From Algoriphagus resistens (GTDB lineage: Bacteria > Bacteroidota > Bacteroidia > Cytophagales > Cyclobacteriaceae): a stretch of DNA of 64,000 nucleotides. The DNA is taken from contig NZ_LMXN01000004.1 of NCBI RefSeq assembly GCF_001442615.1, positions 1-64,000 of the forward strand, read 5' to 3'. Below are positions 43,072 to 52,498 of the stretch, in pieces. The translations under genes and the position numbers were made by a program. Positions within the stretch are counted from its first letter, which is position 1, and the number at the start of each line of letters is the position of its first letter. A model generated the notes under the pieces. The model was given only the letters and a program-made list of their open reading frames with translations. It did no database searches and was not told where the DNA came from.

Positions 43072-45015
43072 TTAATCAAATAAAAACCAGGTGATCCCAA
43101 GATCAATAAATGATTTATACCCTGTGTAATCCGGAGTGACGAAATATCCCTCTTCCTTCATCAAGCCACTATTGAGGTGATTGTATTTCAGCAAAACCCG
43201 TGTTCGGTTGATACGGAAATCCAAGAAGATATCCGCCACCGGATAGGCATACACATTGAAATCATTCTGAAGATAAAATTGCTGTGTCCCCGGAAAATAT
43301 GCTTCTGCATAATAATCTGAATGATAGCGGATATCTATACCCATTTGGACATAGACATTTTCATTAAACATCGGACTATCAAAGTAAAATTTGGTGTTCC
43401 CGTAGAATTTCGGAATCCTGAAATTATCACTTGATTCTCCAGTGATCTGAGTGAAGATCACCTCTGTATCCCATTGGAATTTTTGCCCTATGCGCACATT
43501 AGCCTTCACTCCAGGAATCAGCATAAAAGCCTCTCCACTGGCTTGTTCGACCAGTTGCTCCTCATTAAAAAACACATAATTATTAATGCGGTTGATCGTC
43601 AGTGAAGGCCTAAGCTTTATAGTAGCAAAGTCAAACTTGAAAACACCCCGTACCTGATCTACACCGATATTATCAAACTCATTGTCCCATCTGTAGAAAT
43701 TGCCATAGTACATCTGCTGCATGGAGGTAGGTTTGTAAACTGCCTTGGTATAATCCACTTCCAGCCAAGGTGAAATAAACAAGCCGTGAAGCCTGAAAGC
43801 TCCGGGAATCAGGTATTCCCCATCAGCACTGATGGACCATTTCTCAGAAATCTTCCCAATCAACTCTCCACCCAGATAAACCTCGTTAAAATTATTCTTT
43901 CCTGCCCCTGGATAAAACGTGCTTTTCATTCTTCCTGCCCGAAACTTTGCGTGGGCATTGTAATAAAACCCTTTAAAGCTCCCTTTGAATCCGACTTCAT
44001 TCCCCCATACTTTGAAGTCATTGTAATTCCTCATCGTATCCAACTGCCCGTTAAGACGGGTCTTCGGAAAATAAAGGGAATCACTGCTATTCAACCCTGC
44101 AGATAAAGTGAAGTGATTATTCTTCTGATCAAAAACATGGTAGACCTGTAACTCATCACGAATGCTGTATTCGTGGTAAAAACGATATTCCTGGCGCAAA
44201 TCACTCGCCTGGGTATTGCTCAGCCATACTTTGGCATCTTCATAGGTGAAATAAACTGAGGTACTATCCACCTCTGGCGGAATAATTCCGCCAATTTCAT
44301 TCACTTTATGCAGCATTCGGGAGAAATTTCCCAAAAACCAATACTTCCCATTTTCTGATCGGTAGTTGGTATGGAGAGAATAGGAATTGTGAACGGTCAT
44401 ATTATCATCGCGGGCATTAGGATTCAGCGTCTTGCGAGCCCGGATAGTATGAAAGCCAAATCCCACATTCCACCTTGGGTTGATATTTCTGGCAAAACCA
44501 ATGTCCAACATATTCCGCTGACCTCCGCCAAAAAAAGCAGACATCTCTGTAAATGGAGACTTCGTATCGAAATATTTGTTGTTTTCAGGAGCGTGGTAAT
44601 ATAAATCGTAAGCGGAAAAGCCTGACCGGGTTCCGATCACATCCGGAACCTCGTAGAAAACCGATTTGGCAGCACTGCCTATATTCCCTAAATCCTGGTA
44701 CTTCCAATTGCTTTTGGCTACAGGATCATAATTGTGGAAATTATTCAATGCAGTATCCTGCGGATAAAGAATCAGGTTATTTCTTTTAATATCCTTTTCA
44801 AAAAAGTAAAGACTGGTTTTTGGCCCGTAAACCATCCTGGTGCTATCGTCAAGCAGGGATCTTCTACCGACCGTCTCCTCATCCTCATCTGGGTCACTTA
44901 ATTCTCCTTGTTGATTGGTATTTTGGCGTGGTGGCGGAACAGTACGCTGCGCAAAAGCAAAGTGAACACCCGTGATGCTGAGCAATAATATGAAACAGAG
45001 TAACCGTTTTTTCAC
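43072..45015 (-). CDS. Putative outer membrane porin (Bacteroidota putative porin family)
   Basis: 647 residues. Signal peptide (about 1-22, ending FAFAQRT), Pro/Gln/Asp-rich linker (about 23-60; PPPRQNTNQQGELSDPDEDEE), then a beta-barrel of alternating hydrophobic strands (YWFLGNFSRML, FKGFYYNAHAKFRAG, WDTEVIFTQITG) ending in an aromatic strand KSFIDLGITWFLFD, the usual outer-membrane C-terminal signature. It fits the putative porin family common in Bacteroidota. Its ATG directly follows the lpxK stop (adjacent base), so the two genes are co-transcribed. Confidence 0.8.
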   Translation of the reverse strand: MKKRLLCFILLLSITGVHFAFAQRTVPPPRQNTNQQGELSDPDEDEETVGRRSLLDDSTRMVYGPKTSLYFFEKDIKRNNLILYPQDTALNNFHNYDPVAKSNWKYQDLGNIGSAAKSVFYEVPDVIGTRSGFSAYDLYYHAPENNKYFDTKSPFTEMSAFFGGGQRNMLDIGFARNINPRWNVGFGFHTIRARKTLNPNARDDNMTVHNSYSLHTNYRSENGKYWFLGNFSRMLHKVNEIGGIIPPEVDSTSVYFTYEDAKVWLSNTQASDLRQEYRFYHEYSIRDELQVYHVFDQKNNHFTLSAGLNSSDSLYFPKTRLNGQLDTMRNYNDFKVWGNEVGFKGSFKGFYYNAHAKFRAGRMKSTFYPGAGKNNFNEVYLGGELIGKISEKWSISADGEYLIPGAFRLHGLFISPWLEVDYTKAVYKPTSMQQMYYGNFYRWDNEFDNIGVDQVRGVFKFDFATIKLRPSLTINRINNYVFFNEEQLVEQASGEAFMLIPGVKANVRIGQKFQWDTEVIFTQITGESSDNFRIPKFYGNTKFYFDSPMFNENVYVQMGIDIRYHSDYYAEAYFPGTQQFYLQNDFNVYAYPVADIFLDFRINRTRVLLKYNHLNSGLMKEEGYFVTPDYTGYKSFIDLGITWFLFD

Positions 45016-46071
45016 TTAGATATTGTCCTTTTTGAAGACCTTTTGTTGGATTAGTTGTGCCAAAGTTCGTTCATCAGCAGATGGAAATTTCACTTCAATA
45101 GGCAGGACAAAAATCGGAATTTCTTCCAGAAATCCCTTGGGTGCGTTGGATTTAACTTTCACTACATCTTTTTCGGTTGTTAGCACAACGGGATTTTGCG
45201 TGGCATGTTGCTTAAACCCGGCCCTGATTTTTTCAAAATCAGCAGCAGTATAATCATGGTGATCTGGATAGCTAAGAACTTCTAGAAGCTCATATTTTTT
45301 CATTACATAATCCACCAGCGGCTGATTGTTTGCCAAACCTGTCAGCAATATAATTTTATGTGAAAATGTTTCCGAACCAAGCAAAGAGAGCGGTATTCCA
45401 TAAGAAATTGAAGAAAAAAGCACCGAAACATTTGATCTGCCATAACCAGAAGCAAGGTTTTCAAATTTGTTCTTCTCAGCGCTATCCATATCTTCCGGAC
45501 ACTTGGTGATTACGATCACATCTGCCCTTTTTGCACCGGACCTACGTTCTCTCAGTCTCCCCATCGGTAATAGAAAATCCGAGAAAAAAGGGTTCTGATA
45601 GGTGGTTAGAAGGATTTTCAGATCACCATTCACATAGCGATGCTGGAAGGCATCATCTAAAATTACTACTTCAGGAGAATCAGGGCTTTTGGCTATTTTC
45701 TCAAGGGATTCCACACGGTCCTCCCCTACAAACACATTTATTTGCCTGCCAAATTTCTGATAAATCTGGAATGGTTCATCCCCGATCTCTTTTGGGGAAA
45801 TTTGTGTATTAGCTTTCAGAAAGCCTCTGGTTTTACGTCCATAGCCCCTGCTTAAGGTTGCCAGCTTCCTTTCTTTACTAAGCATTCGAACCAAAAATTC
45901 CACCATAGGGGTTTTGCCGGTGCCCCCTACACTCAGATTCCCCACTACTATACTTGGAATCGGAGATGAGGCACTTTTCAGCCAGCCCAGCTCAAAAAAC
46001 CAATTACGAAGTCTGGTGACCAAATCGTAGAATATGGCAAAAGGATAAAGCAAAAAAGCGTACCAGCGCAT
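45016..46071 (-). CDS. lpxK: Tetraacyldisaccharide 4'-kinase LpxK
   Basis: 351 residues from ATG 46071 (MRWYAFLLYPFAIFYD). The 34-codon upstream extension has no family resemblance and would overlap the divergent Nif3 gene. Membrane-associated N-terminal helix; Walker A NLSVGGTGKTPMVEFLVRML (about 44-63); LDDAFQHR (about 144-151), which holds the catalytic Asp/His pair. Phosphorylates the 4' position of the lipid A disaccharide at the inner membrane. First gene of the lpxK-porin-miaE operon. Confidence 0.93.
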   Translation of the reverse strand: MRWYAFLLYPFAIFYDLVTRLRNWFFELGWLKSASSPIPSIVVGNLSVGGTGKTPMVEFLVRMLSKERKLATLSRGYGRKTRGFLKANTQISPKEIGDEPFQIYQKFGRQINVFVGEDRVESLEKIAKSPDSPEVVILDDAFQHRYVNGDLKILLTTYQNPFFSDFLLPMGRLRERRSGAKRADVIVITKCPEDMDSAEKNKFENLASGYGRSNVSVLFSSISYGIPLSLLGSETFSHKIILLTGLANNQPLVDYVMKKYELLEVLSYPDHHDYTAADFEKIRAGFKQHATQNPVVLTTEKDVVKVKSNAPKGFLEEIPIFVLPIEVKFPSADERTLAQLIQQKVFKKDNI

Positions 46072-46110
46072 TCGAGAATTACTAATTTTGATCAAATAAA
46101 CAGAAAAATT

Positions 46111-47211
46111 ATGGGATACAAGATTGGCAATGTGATTTCCTATCTGGAACAGATAGCCCCTCCAGCCTATCAAGAGTCATACGATAACGCTGCTTTGATC
46201 ACTGGAGACAGGAATTCCGAAGTGACAGGCATTGTATGCTCCTTGGACTGCATAGAATCTACCGTAGATGAAGCTATAGAACTGGGAGCCAACATGATTG
46301 TAGCCCATCACCCAATAGTTTTCAAAGGACTAAAAAGTCTCACTGGGAGAAATTATGTGGAGCGAACTATCATTAAGGCAATCAAAAATGATATCGCAAT
46401 TTATGCTATTCACACTAATCTGGATCATGTTGCTCAAGGAGTAAATAAGAGGATATCTGATCGACTGGGTCTTCTGAATACAAAAATATTGAGGCCTAAA
46501 AAGCAATTACTGAGCAAACTTGTTTTTTATGTCCCTGAGCCTGAGAAAGACAAAGTCCTTCAGGCAGTTTATTCAGCGGGAGCCGGTAAAATCGGCGAAT
46601 ATTCAGGTTGTTCATTTCAGATGAAGGGCACAGGTACTTTCACGCCTTCGGCAAAAGCGAATCCGACTTTGGGCGAACGGGGCGAAGCCCAAGAAGTAGA
46701 GGAAATCAGAGTGGAAGTCTTAGTTTCCAGTCATATTCTACAGAAAGTCTTACAAAAAATGCACGAAGCGCATTCCTACGAGGAAGTAGCATATTATGTG
46801 CTATCCCTTGAAAATGGAAACCAAGAGGTAGGGGCCGGAATGATAGGAAACCTATCCCGGGAAATGGAAGGAGAAGAATTTTTGGATTACCTGAAAGCCA
46901 ACATGAAATTGGAGGTGATAAAACATACCTCACTGATTCCCCGAAAAATCAAGAAAGTTGCTGTTTGCGGTGGAGCGGGAATTTTCCTTCTCGAAGATGC
47001 AAAGCGGGCTGGGGCAGATGTCTTTGTTACAGCAGACATAAAATACCACGAGTTTTTTGATGCAGACGGAGCATTAATTCTCTGTGACATCGGACATTAT
47101 GAGAGTGAAATTTTCACAAAAGAATTACTGCGGGAGTTTTTGTCACAAAATTTTCCTAATATTGCACTCTATTTGACAAAAGTAGTTACAAATCCCTCAT
47201 CCTACCGATAG
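46111..47211 (+). CDS. Nif3-like dinuclear metal-centre protein
   Basis: 366 residues. Nif3/DUF34 fold with metal ligands in IVAHHPIVFKGLKSL (about 67-81), IHTNLDHV (about 103-110) and DIGHYESE (about 323-331). A PII/CutA-like domain is inserted in the middle (about 130-235), as in YqfO of Bacillus. The function of the family is not established (GTP cyclohydrolase I-type or moonlighting roles have been proposed). It starts 40 bases from the lpxK start on the opposite strand and precedes the zinc-ribbon gene by three bases. Confidence 0.92.
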   Translation: MGYKIGNVISYLEQIAPPAYQESYDNAALITGDRNSEVTGIVCSLDCIESTVDEAIELGANMIVAHHPIVFKGLKSLTGRNYVERTIIKAIKNDIAIYAIHTNLDHVAQGVNKRISDRLGLLNTKILRPKKQLLSKLVFYVPEPEKDKVLQAVYSAGAGKIGEYSGCSFQMKGTGTFTPSAKANPTLGERGEAQEVEEIRVEVLVSSHILQKVLQKMHEAHSYEEVAYYVLSLENGNQEVGAGMIGNLSREMEGEEFLDYLKANMKLEVIKHTSLIPRKIKKVAVCGGAGIFLLEDAKRAGADVFVTADIKYHEFFDADGALILCDIGHYESEIFTKELLREFLSQNFPNIALYLTKVVTNPSSYR

Positions 47212-47214
47212 TAC

Positions 47215-47991
47215 ATGGAAAGTACAGTAGCACAGAAACTCGAAGCTATTCACAACCTTCAACTTTTAGATTCAAAACTAGATGCCATCATTAAGGTCCG
47301 CGGGGCTCTCCCAGAAGAGGTTCAGGACTTAGAAGATGAAATAGCTGGATATGAAACTCGATTGGAGAAATTTCAAAGTGAAATAGATTCTTTTGAAAAT
47401 GAAATAAAGGCGCTTAAAGAAAGCATCAAGGACTCCGAGAAACTGATCAAAAAGTACCAGGAGCAGCAGATGAACGTTCGCAATAACCGCGAATATGATG
47501 CGATCACCAAAGAGCTTGAACTTCAGGATCTAGAGATTCAGGTTGCAAAGAAAAAGATTACAGAAGCTGGCTATAGAATTGATACCAAAAAGGTGGACTT
47601 GGAGGAATTAAGCGCAGTGAAAAAGGACCGCCAAAAAGATTTGGATCAGAAAAACAACGAATTAACTTCGATTGTATCTGAAAGTGAATCTGAAGAAGCG
47701 AAACTAAATACTGACCGTGAAAAAGCTACCAAAAAAGTCGACGAAAGGCTGCTGAAGGCATACAACAAAATCAGAGCTAACGCCAAAAATGGTCTCGCTG
47801 TAGTATTGGTAAAGAGAGGTGCTTGCGGTGGTTGTTTCAACACTGTGCCTCCACAAAGACAGGCTGACATCCGTGAAAAGAAAAAACTAATTGTTTGCGA
47901 ACATTGCGGCAGAATCCTTGCCGGTGTAGAAGATGAAATCATCGAAGAACCAACACCAAAGAAGAAAAGAGCCACTAAAGCTAAGGTTTAA
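47215..47991 (+). CDS. Coiled-coil zinc-ribbon protein (C4-type, DUF164/CdsZ-like)
   Basis: 258 residues. A long coiled coil (about 20-185, heptads of Glu/Lys/Leu) precedes a four-Cys zinc ribbon: GACGGCF (about 202-208) and CEHCGRI (about 226-232). A basic tail ends KKKRATKAKV. It starts three bases after the Nif3 stop, a linkage conserved in many bacteria. The function is unknown; the coiled-coil ribbon looks like a nucleic-acid or ribosome-binding tool. A perfect 21-bp terminator follows. Confidence 0.92.
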   Translation: MESTVAQKLEAIHNLQLLDSKLDAIIKVRGALPEEVQDLEDEIAGYETRLEKFQSEIDSFENEIKALKESIKDSEKLIKKYQEQQMNVRNNREYDAITKELELQDLEIQVAKKKITEAGYRIDTKKVDLEELSAVKKDRQKDLDQKNNELTSIVSESESEEAKLNTDREKATKKVDERLLKAYNKIRANAKNGLAVVLVKRGACGGCFNTVPPQRQADIREKKKLIVCEHCGRILAGVEDEIIEEPTPKKKRATKAKV

Positions 47992-48011
47992 TTAAAACCG
48001 TTTAGATCTTA

Positions 48012-48068
48012 TATCCAAAAAGAAACCCTGAATTTAAAGTTCAGGGTTTCTTTTTGGATATTTTTTTT
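48012..48068 (+). terminator. Rho-independent terminator, 21-bp perfect stem
   Basis: The 21-base arms at 48012-48032 and 48040-48060 (from TATCCAAAAAG and ending TTTTTGGATA) are exact reverse complements around the loop TTTAAAG, followed by TTTTTTTT. It ends the Nif3-zinc-ribbon operon and insulates the next gene. Confidence 0.95.
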
Positions 48069-48103
48069 GCTTTCAACGCATTAAATTTTCTATATTGAGA
48101 GCT

Positions 48104-48520
48104 ATGAAAAGTATTGGAACTCTAGTTATTGCCCTATTTCTGTCTCTTTCTATATTTGCCAAAGAAACAGAATCCAAAACTTTTTTGGTATTATTTAAAT
48201 CAAAGGAATTAAAATCGCTGAATACCTCGCTAAAAGAAATTCAGTCCCAATTTTCTTCGGCTTTCAAAACCAGAACCTACTCAGGAAATTCGGAATTGGC
48301 ATTGGTCATTGACATTCCAAAATGCGAATTTGATGCCTGCTTTCTAGGACAGTTTCTAGTTTCACTGGACAATGGTGAAGATATGAAGCTTCAGGAAATT
48401 GCTTTCCGCCTGATCGATATGACAGCCAACAAAAAGTCTTTGGACACTTTCATCACTGCTTTTGAGGAAGGTCAGAAAAAGATGAAAAATGACAAGCGAA
48501 ATACTACACCAGCTCCTTAA
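48104..48520 (+). CDS. Small secreted hypothetical protein
   Basis: 138 residues from ATG 48104 (TTG 48095 is weaker). Signal peptide MKSIGTLVIALFLSLSIFAKE (about 1-19). The remainder is a small mixed fold (KTFLVLFKSKELKSLNTSLKEIQSQF) with two nearby cysteines (CEFDACF). I do not recognise the family. The 3' end overlaps the convergent phosphatase gene by 17 bases. Confidence 0.65.
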   Translation: MKSIGTLVIALFLSLSIFAKETESKTFLVLFKSKELKSLNTSLKEIQSQFSSAFKTRTYSGNSELALVIDIPKCEFDACFLGQFLVSLDNGEDMKLQEIAFRLIDMTANKKSLDTFITAFEEGQKKMKNDKRNTTPAP

Positions 48521-49127
48521 GATGAGTAGTATCATTCCTTATCAGCAATTCAAAAGACCCATCTTCTTTCTCTTCAAGTAAATACAGGCAAAGGTTGCTG
48601 TGTTCAAACATGTCCATGTGACACAAATCCTGCTTCATAATCAAGCTCAAAAAGATACGCATCGCACGACCGTGCATACATACCAGAATAGTTTCTCCTG
48701 GTCCATCAATAATAGTGTCTATTCCCCGCTGCATCCTCTTGGCCACAATATTGGGACTTTCCCCCCCGGCAATACAATAATCTAGATTCCCCTGCTGCCA
48801 TTGATCAAGCATATGCCGATAATACTGGCTTTCTTCGGGTGACATGGGCAGTCCTTCATAATCTCCCCAAGAGATTTCATTGAGATCCACGGTAGAAATT
48901 GCAGGAATCCCCAAATCCAAAAATGACTGGATTGATTGTCTGGTACGTTGTAGTCCTGTATAGTATGCTTGATCAAAAGGAACATCCTTATAAGCCTCAA
49001 AAAATGCAGCTGCCTGCTTCTTGCCATTCTCATTGATCGGTGCATCTATCCCGCTTCCCTGCACTACTCCTTTAAGATTGAAATCAGTTTGTCCGTGCCT
49101 AACTAAGTAAATTTTTTTTCGATTCAA
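48504..49127 (-). CDS. Histidine phosphatase family protein
   Basis: 207 residues with the phosphoglycerate-mutase-like core: IYLVRHGQTDFNLKG (catalytic His near 11, Arg-His-Gly), GLQRTRQSI (about 58-66), SWGDYEGL and LVCMHGRAMR (second His near 157). Dephosphorylates small phosphate esters; the substrate cannot be told. Divergent from the men genes across a shared promoter region. Confidence 0.9.
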   Translation of the reverse strand: MNRKKIYLVRHGQTDFNLKGVVQGSGIDAPINENGKKQAAAFFEAYKDVPFDQAYYTGLQRTRQSIQSFLDLGIPAISTVDLNEISWGDYEGLPMSPEESQYYRHMLDQWQQGNLDYCIAGGESPNIVAKRMQRGIDTIIDGPGETILVCMHGRAMRIFLSLIMKQDLCHMDMFEHSNLCLYLLEEKEDGSFELLIRNDTTHLKELV

Positions 49128-49142
49128 TATTCTCTAATTTTG
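49113..49142 (+). promoter_or_regulatory. Candidate promoter of the menaquinone operon
   Basis: TAATTTTG at 49135-49142 is a good Bacteroidota -7 element. A T-rich TTTTTTTC stretch lies about 20 bases upstream where TTTG is expected, so the -33 half is weak. It falls between the phosphatase start (49127) and the thioesterase start (49180). Confidence 0.45.
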
Positions 49143-49179
49143 TCTACGCCCCAAAGAAAACTCATTTACTTTAATTTTC

Positions 49180-49602
49180 ATGGTATTCATTAAAAAGCCT
49201 TCCCTTGATCAGCTCAATAAGCAAAGTCAAAATACCATGATTTCCCATTTGGGTATAACTTTCACTGAAATTTTAAATGACAGGCTGTCGGCAACAATGC
49301 CGGTCGATGAACGAACAAAACAGCCCATGGGATTGTTGCACGGAGGAGCGAATGTGGTACTCGCCGAGACACTTGGCAGTGTAGCAGCATCTCTGACGAT
49401 AGATCTGTCAAAGCAGGTTTGTGTTGGCCTCGAAATCAACGCAAATCACCTTAAAGGCGTTAAATCTGGATTGGTTACCGGAACTACCAAACCAATCCAT
49501 ATAGGGAAAAGCACACAAGTCTGGGAAGTTAAAATCAAAAATAGCCAAGGTACGCTCTGCTGCATCAGCCGAATCACGCTGGCGATTTTAGACAAAAAAT
49601 AA
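49180..49602 (+). CDS. Hotdog-fold thioesterase, PaaI/MenI-like
   Basis: 140 residues with a 4HBT hotdog fold: MGLLHGGANVVLAETLGSVAAS (about 47-68; HGG plus catalytic Glu in the helix) and a Ser/Thr-rich strand. Located directly in front of menF and menD, so it is probably the 1,4-dihydroxy-2-naphthoyl-CoA thioesterase (MenI) of menaquinone synthesis; by sequence alone it could be another acyl-CoA thioesterase. It overlaps the next start by one base. Confidence 0.8.
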   Translation: MVFIKKPSLDQLNKQSQNTMISHLGITFTEILNDRLSATMPVDERTKQPMGLLHGGANVVLAETLGSVAASLTIDLSKQVCVGLEINANHLKGVKSGLVTGTTKPIHIGKSTQVWEVKIKNSQGTLCCISRITLAILDKK

Positions 49603-50819
49603 TGCTTACAAACGTAGTCACTACCAATACCAACACCGCCATCCTGGAACTCCTGCTTCAACTGGGGCTGACTTCCGGTGGTTCCTTTGCCATCTGGCGG
49701 AAACCCAAATCCAATACTGTAGAAATTGCCTTAAATGACACACCTGAACCGGTAAAAGTCACCCTGTCCATAGAAAGTCTTGAGCCAGGATTTATAGTTC
49801 ATCCTTTCGCCGATCAGGAAGATAAAAAAGCCTATTTCATCAAAGCCAATAAGTATTTTTCCTTTGAACTGGATAAACCGCTGGCAACAGATGAATTGCC
49901 TGAATGGGCTAAAGTCCAATTGTACAACCAGGAAAGGCTTTCGCCTGAAGAAATCCGGGAACTGCTCATTAACCAAACCTTAATCAGCAAAACACAAACC
50001 TCAAAACTTAGCGAAGATAGAGATCATTTCTTCCAGTTGGTGAATGGAGGGATTAAGGCGATTCAGGAAAATCAACTTGAGAAAGTTGTTCCAGCACGTA
50101 CCAAAACTATTTTAATCCCTGCTGATTTCAATCTGGGTTGTACCCTTTTGAGCATGATGGAAGCTTATCCGAATGCATTCATCAACTTTTTTCATTTACC
50201 GCATGTGGGCACGTGGATCGGAGCTTCTCCTGAGACCTTAATAGAAACCAGGGGGGAGATCTTCACGACCATGTCATTGGCCGGCACGCAAAAAGCCACG
50301 GGTGACAATCCTCTCAAATCTGTGGCCTGGACCCAAAAAGAAATTGAGGAGCAGGCACTGGTAAGTAGATACATCGTTTCCTGCTTCAAAAAAATACGAT
50401 TAAGGGAATACGAAGAGCACGGACCTAAAACGGTTGTAGCCGGAAATCTTTTACACCTACGCTCTGACTTCAGAATCAACATGCAGGAAACAGGATTTCC
50501 AGAGCTTGGATCCATTATGCTGGATCTCCTCCATCCTACTTCTGCAGTCTGTGGCATGCCAAGGCGCGAGGCCCATGATTTCCTTCAGGAATTTGAAGGA
50601 TTTGACCGCTCATTCTTTTCCGGATTTATCGGGCCGGTGAATATTCAGGGAAGCACTTCTATATATGTCAATTTAAGGACAGCAAGTCTTCACGACAACA
50701 AAGCAACGCTTTATGCCGGTGCAGGGGTGACAGAAGATTCCGATCCTGAGAAAGAGTGGGAAGAAACAGAACTCAAATGTCAGATCATAGGTAAATTCAT
50801 TCAAAAACCAAGCGCTTGA
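49602..50819 (+). CDS. menF: Isochorismate synthase MenF
   Basis: 405 residues, chorismate-utilising enzyme fold: LEKVVPARTKTI (about 155-166), ASPETLIETRGEIFTTMSLAGTQKA (about 208-232), SAVCGMPRREA (about 310-320), GFIGPVNIQGSTSIYVNLRTA (about 341-361) and the metal/chorismate-site Glu residues in WEETELKCQIIG (about 388-399). Converts chorismate to isochorismate with Mg. It overlaps the previous and the next gene by one and four bases, indicating translational coupling. Confidence 0.93.
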   Translation: MLTNVVTTNTNTAILELLLQLGLTSGGSFAIWRKPKSNTVEIALNDTPEPVKVTLSIESLEPGFIVHPFADQEDKKAYFIKANKYFSFELDKPLATDELPEWAKVQLYNQERLSPEEIRELLINQTLISKTQTSKLSEDRDHFFQLVNGGIKAIQENQLEKVVPARTKTILIPADFNLGCTLLSMMEAYPNAFINFFHLPHVGTWIGASPETLIETRGEIFTTMSLAGTQKATGDNPLKSVAWTQKEIEEQALVSRYIVSCFKKIRLREYEEHGPKTVVAGNLLHLRSDFRINMQETGFPELGSIMLDLLHPTSAVCGMPRREAHDFLQEFEGFDRSFFSGFIGPVNIQGSTSIYVNLRTASLHDNKATLYAGAGVTEDSDPEKEWEETELKCQIIGKFIQKPSA

Positions 50820-52498
50820 TTCTCTCCCAGATCACTGATTTAGTAGCTATCTGTGCCGGGAAAGGCATTGAAAACGCAATCCTTTCTCCCGGTTCCCGCT
50901 GTGCTCCGCTAACGCTTGCTTTTGCCCGGCATCCTACTATCCACACGCGTACTATCTCTGACGAGCGGTCAGCTGCTTTCATCGCACTGGGAATGGCCCA
51001 GCAACTGGATCAGCCGGTAGCACTTGTCTGCACCAGCGGATCAGCAGCTTTGAATTATTATCCAGCTGTTGCAGAAGCCTTTTTCCAGCAAATTCCTTTA
51101 TTGCTTTTGACCGCAGACAGACCTGCAGAATGGATAGACCAGTACGATGGACAGACAATTTTCCAGCCGGATGTATATGGCAAGCACGTGAAAGCAAGCT
51201 TCCAATTACCGGACTCTACTACATTCTCCGACCAAACGTGGCACGTTTCCCGCATAGTAAATGAAGCGATCAATCTCGCAAATCAATTTCCTGCAGGCCC
51301 CGTCCATATCAATATCCCTCTGCGGGAGCCCTTTTATCCCGAAAAAGGAGAGGTGGTATTTCCGGAAAAGCCAAGGGGTTTCAGTTTATTGAAAAGCAAA
51401 ACCCAGCCTACCGACGAATCTCTTATTAAGCTCAAAAACAGGCTGGAGGTTGTTCAGAAAATACTGATAATCCCAGGCCAGCAACGTCCTGACACTCAAC
51501 TTCAAAGCCTATTAGATAAGCTGGCAAAAAATCAAAAAGCTGTGATCGTTACTGATACAATCAGCAACATGCAGTCCGATCAGACCATAACCTTGCATGA
51601 TCATTGGCTTGGAAGCCCAACAATTTCGGATGAACTTAAACCGGATCTAATCCTCAGTTTCGGCAAATCTATCATCTCAAAATCACTCAAACTTTTCCTT
51701 CGAAAGGCCCAGGCATCCCATTGGCATATTCAGGAAGATGGAAATGCAAAGGATACATTTCAGAGGCTGACCAGAACGATTGCAGCTAATCCCATCCATT
51801 TTCTCAACTGGCTTACCCAGAATTTGGGAACCCAAAGCGCTGAATATTATCAGGCCTGGCATAGTTTCGAAAAATCTGTTTCAGCGAATCTGGGCTGGGT
51901 ATTGGAAAAAGTGGCATTCGGTGAGTATAGCGCCTTATCCTATTGCCTTAGTAAAACACCGGCAGTTTCAAAAATCCACGTAGCCAACAGCATGGCCGTT
52001 CGTTACCTCAACTTGCTTGGAAAAAGGAGTCAGGAAGTGATCTGTAACCGCGGTACAAGTGGAATCGATGGGAGTAATTCCGCTGCGGTCGGGTGCACAT
52101 TTACCACCAAAGAAATCGTGACCTTAATCACCGGAGATATGGCTTTCTTCTACGACCGGAATGCTTTTTGGCATAATTATGCAATGCCAAACCTTCGGAT
52201 AATCTTACTTAATAATCATGCAGGAGGCATCTTTCGGCTGATAGATGGGCCATCAAATCAGCCGGAATTGGAAGAGTATTTTGAGACCATGCAGAATTTA
52301 TCTGCCCATCATCTGGCGACAGAATTCGGATTTTTCTACTCAAAAGTCATAGATCAAGAAGAACTGGAAGCATCCCTAGAAGACTTCTACGGAGACTCGC
52401 TGCATCCAAAAATCCTGGAGATCGAGACTTCAAGTCCAAAAAACGCAGAAACCTTTAAGTTGGTGAAGGGAAAAATCAAGCAGATACTTGAGCGCTAA
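50816..52498 (+). CDS. menD: SEPHCHC synthase MenD
   Basis: 560 residues from TTG 50816, which overlaps the menF stop by four bases (TTGA). ThDP-dependent enzyme: SPGSRCAPLTLAFARHP (about 24-40), SDERSAAFIALGMAQQ (about 48-63), the C-terminal ThDP site ITGDMAFFYDRNAFWHN (about 440-456) and LNNHAGGIFRL (about 468-478). Adds 2-oxoglutarate-derived succinic semialdehyde to isochorismate, committing flux to menaquinone. The later men genes are outside the window. A strong terminator follows. Confidence 0.95.
   Translation: MILSQITDLVAICAGKGIENAILSPGSRCAPLTLAFARHPTIHTRTISDERSAAFIALGMAQQLDQPVALVCTSGSAALNYYPAVAEAFFQQIPLLLLTADRPAEWIDQYDGQTIFQPDVYGKHVKASFQLPDSTTFSDQTWHVSRIVNEAINLANQFPAGPVHINIPLREPFYPEKGEVVFPEKPRGFSLLKSKTQPTDESLIKLKNRLEVVQKILIIPGQQRPDTQLQSLLDKLAKNQKAVIVTDTISNMQSDQTITLHDHWLGSPTISDELKPDLILSFGKSIISKSLKLFLRKAQASHWHIQEDGNAKDTFQRLTRTIAANPIHFLNWLTQNLGTQSAEYYQAWHSFEKSVSANLGWVLEKVAFGEYSALSYCLSKTPAVSKIHVANSMAVRYLNLLGKRSQEVICNRGTSGIDGSNSAAVGCTFTTKEIVTLITGDMAFFYDRNAFWHNYAMPNLRIILLNNHAGGIFRLIDGPSNQPELEEYFETMQNLSAHHLATEFGFFYSKVIDQEELEASLEDFYGDSLHPKILEIETSSPKNAETFKLVKGKIKQILER

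Noticed and set aside
46072-46173. 34-codon upstream extension of LpxK
   Set aside because: No resemblance to LpxK N-termini and it overlaps the start of the divergent Nif3 gene; ATG 46071 gives the normal membrane-anchored start.
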